Under the pieces are notes generated by a model. That model searched no databases, was not told where the DNA came from, and was given only the letters and a program-made list of their open reading frames with translations. From Deltaproteobacteria bacterium RIFCSPLOWO2_12_FULL_60_16 (GTDB lineage: Bacteria > Desulfobacterota > Binatia > UBA9968), in the NCBI GenBank assembly GCA_001798565.1, contig MGSR01000139.1, positions 1 to 6,843 on the forward strand: a stretch of DNA of 6,843 nt, written 5' to 3'. Positions 5,884 through 6,843 of this stretch are shown one piece after another (positions within the stretch are counted from its first letter, which is position 1; each line of letters starts with the position of its first letter). The translations under genes and the position numbers were made by a program.

Positions 5884-6843
5884 ATGAGTCTGCTTGAGAT
5901 CCATAACCTGAAGAAGTATTTTCCCGTGGGTGCGGGGCTGTTTTCCCGGCACAAGGGGGAGGTCAGGGCCGTCGACGGGGTCAGCCTGACAGTCGAAGAG
6001 GGGGAGACTCTCGGGCTGGTGGGAGAGTCGGGATGCGGGAAATCCACCCTGGGCCGGACCATCCTGAGGCTGATCGAGCCGACGGCCGGCGAGGTCCACT
6101 TCCAGGGGAAAAATGTCCTGTCGCTCTCCCAGCGCCAGCTCCGCGACATGCGCCGGGAGATGCAGATCATCTTTCAGGACCCTTATGCCTCTCTCAATCC
6201 GCGCATGCGGGTGGGCGAGATCATCGGCGAGGGGCTGGAGATCCACGACATCGCCAAGGGGAAGAAGAAGAGAGAGCGGGTGATGGAATTGCTCAATCAG
6301 GTCGGTCTCAGGGAAGAGCACTACGATCGTTATCCCCACGAGTTCAGCGGCGGCCAGCGCCAGAGGATCGGCATCGCCCGGGCATTGGCCGTGAACCCGA
6401 AATTCATCGTCGCCGATGAGCCGGTCTCCTCGCTGGACGTTTCTATCCAGGCGCAGATCATCAATCTTCTCCAGGAGCTCCAGGAGAAGATGCACCTCAC
6501 CTATTTTTTCATCTCGCACGATCTTCGGGTGGTCGAACACATCAGCCACCGCGTAGCGATCATGTACCTGGGCAAAATCGTGGAGATCGCCAATAGCGAG
6601 ACGATTTACCGGGATGCCAAGCACCCCTATACCCGGGCGCTTCTCTCGGCGGTTCCGATCCCTGATCCGAATCGTAAGAAGGAGAGGATCATCCTGGAGG
6701 GAGATGTGCCAAGCCCGGTCAACCCGCCGCCGGGGTGCAGCTTCCATCCGCGCTGCGCCTACCGCGAGGAACTCTGCGACAAGGTGGAGCCCAAGCTGGA
6801 GTTCGGCGCGGGCGGCCACGGGGTCTCGTGCCATGTCTTCGGG
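5884..6843 (+). CDS. Peptide ABC transporter ATPase 2, DppF/OppF-like (3' end cut by window)
   Basis: Cytoplasmic ATPase, partner of the preceding one; 320 codons are present without a stop before the window ends. The family is usually about 320-340 aa, so only a short tail is missing. Motifs are complete: A-loop Tyr12 in KKYFPV, Walker [10 protein letters not shown] (47-55), Q-loop Gln98 in [12 protein letters not shown], signature FSGGQRQR (154-161), Walker B FIVADEP (174-180) with Glu179, D-loop SSLD (182-185) and switch His212 in ISHD. The [13 protein letters not shown] and [16 protein letters not shown] wording is characteristic of the DppF/OppF side of the pair. The C-terminal extension has Cys285, Cys291, Cys298 and Cys316, matching the four-cysteine pattern of the first ATPase. 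The start is ATG 5884 with GAGAG at 5871-5875, 8 bp upstream. It lies 78 bp after the first ATPase gene, in the same reading frame but behind in-frame stops at 5803, 5809 and 5848, so it is not a fused YejF-type protein. Confidence 0.94.
   Translation, partial: MSLLEIHNLKKYFPVGAGLFSRHKGEVRAVDGVSLTVEEGETLGLVGESGCGKSTLGRTILRLIEPTAGEVHFQGKNVLSLSQRQLRDMRREMQIIFQDPYASLNPRMRVGEIIGEGLEIHDIAKGKKKRERVMELLNQVGLREEHYDRYPHEFSGGQRQRIGIARALAVNPKFIVADEPVSSLDVSIQAQIINLLQELQEKMHLTYFFISHDLRVVEHISHRVAIMYLGKIVEIANSETIYRDAKHPYTRALLSAVPIPDPNRKKERIILEGDVPSPVNPPPGCSFHPRCAYREELCDKVEPKLEFGAGGHGVSCHVFG

Noticed and set aside
5815..6834. Minus-strand open frame of 339 codons opposite the second ATPase
   Set aside because: The plus-strand gene has all ATPase motifs; this frame has none and starts inside the hairpin gap.

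Overview
The window is one co-directional (+ strand) gene cluster, GC-rich by eye, with six genes and almost no non-coding DNA. It encodes a complete oligopeptide/dipeptide-type ABC importer preceded by an outer-membrane-type lipoprotein gene. Two lipoprotein signal peptides, one on a LolB/DUF4292-like protein, point to a diderm (Gram-negative-type) bacterium. The compact layout, the GTG start and the gene order would fit an uncultured Deltaproteobacteria/Desulfobacterota- or Binatota-like lineage. That placement is an impression from protein style only and has low confidence.

Layout: (1) 1-92, a perfect 46-bp tandem duplication at the very left edge, which disturbs the 5' end of the first gene and may be an assembly artefact. 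(2) 22-882 (or 61-882), LolB/DUF4292-like lipoprotein. (3) 889-2664, peptide-binding lipoprotein of the SBP_bac_5 family. (4) 2674-3705, first permease (DppB/YejB type). (5) 3702-4781, second permease (DppC/YejE type), overlapping the first by 4 bp. (6) 4782-4839, an AT-richer gap with a possible internal promoter. (7) 4840-5805, first ATPase (DppD/OppD type). (8) 5806-5883, a gap holding a strong 15-bp hairpin. (9) 5884-6843, second ATPase (DppF/OppF type), running off the right edge without a stop.

How the genes work together: the binding lipoprotein captures peptides outside the inner membrane, the two permeases form the channel, and the two ATPases drive import. The permeases carry features recalled from the YejB/YejE (microcin C/peptide) branch, but the ATPases are two separate Dpp/Opp-like genes, not one fused YejF-type protein. 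The LolB-like gene probably shares the transcript (6 bp from the next gene), but its link to transport is unknown.

No RNA gene, mobile element, CRISPR array or clear intrinsic terminator was seen. No stretch above 300 bases lacks a gene. I did not find a convincing undescribed system. The best leads are the edge duplication, the hairpin between the ATPase genes, the Yej/Dpp mixture and the linked LolB-like lipoprotein.
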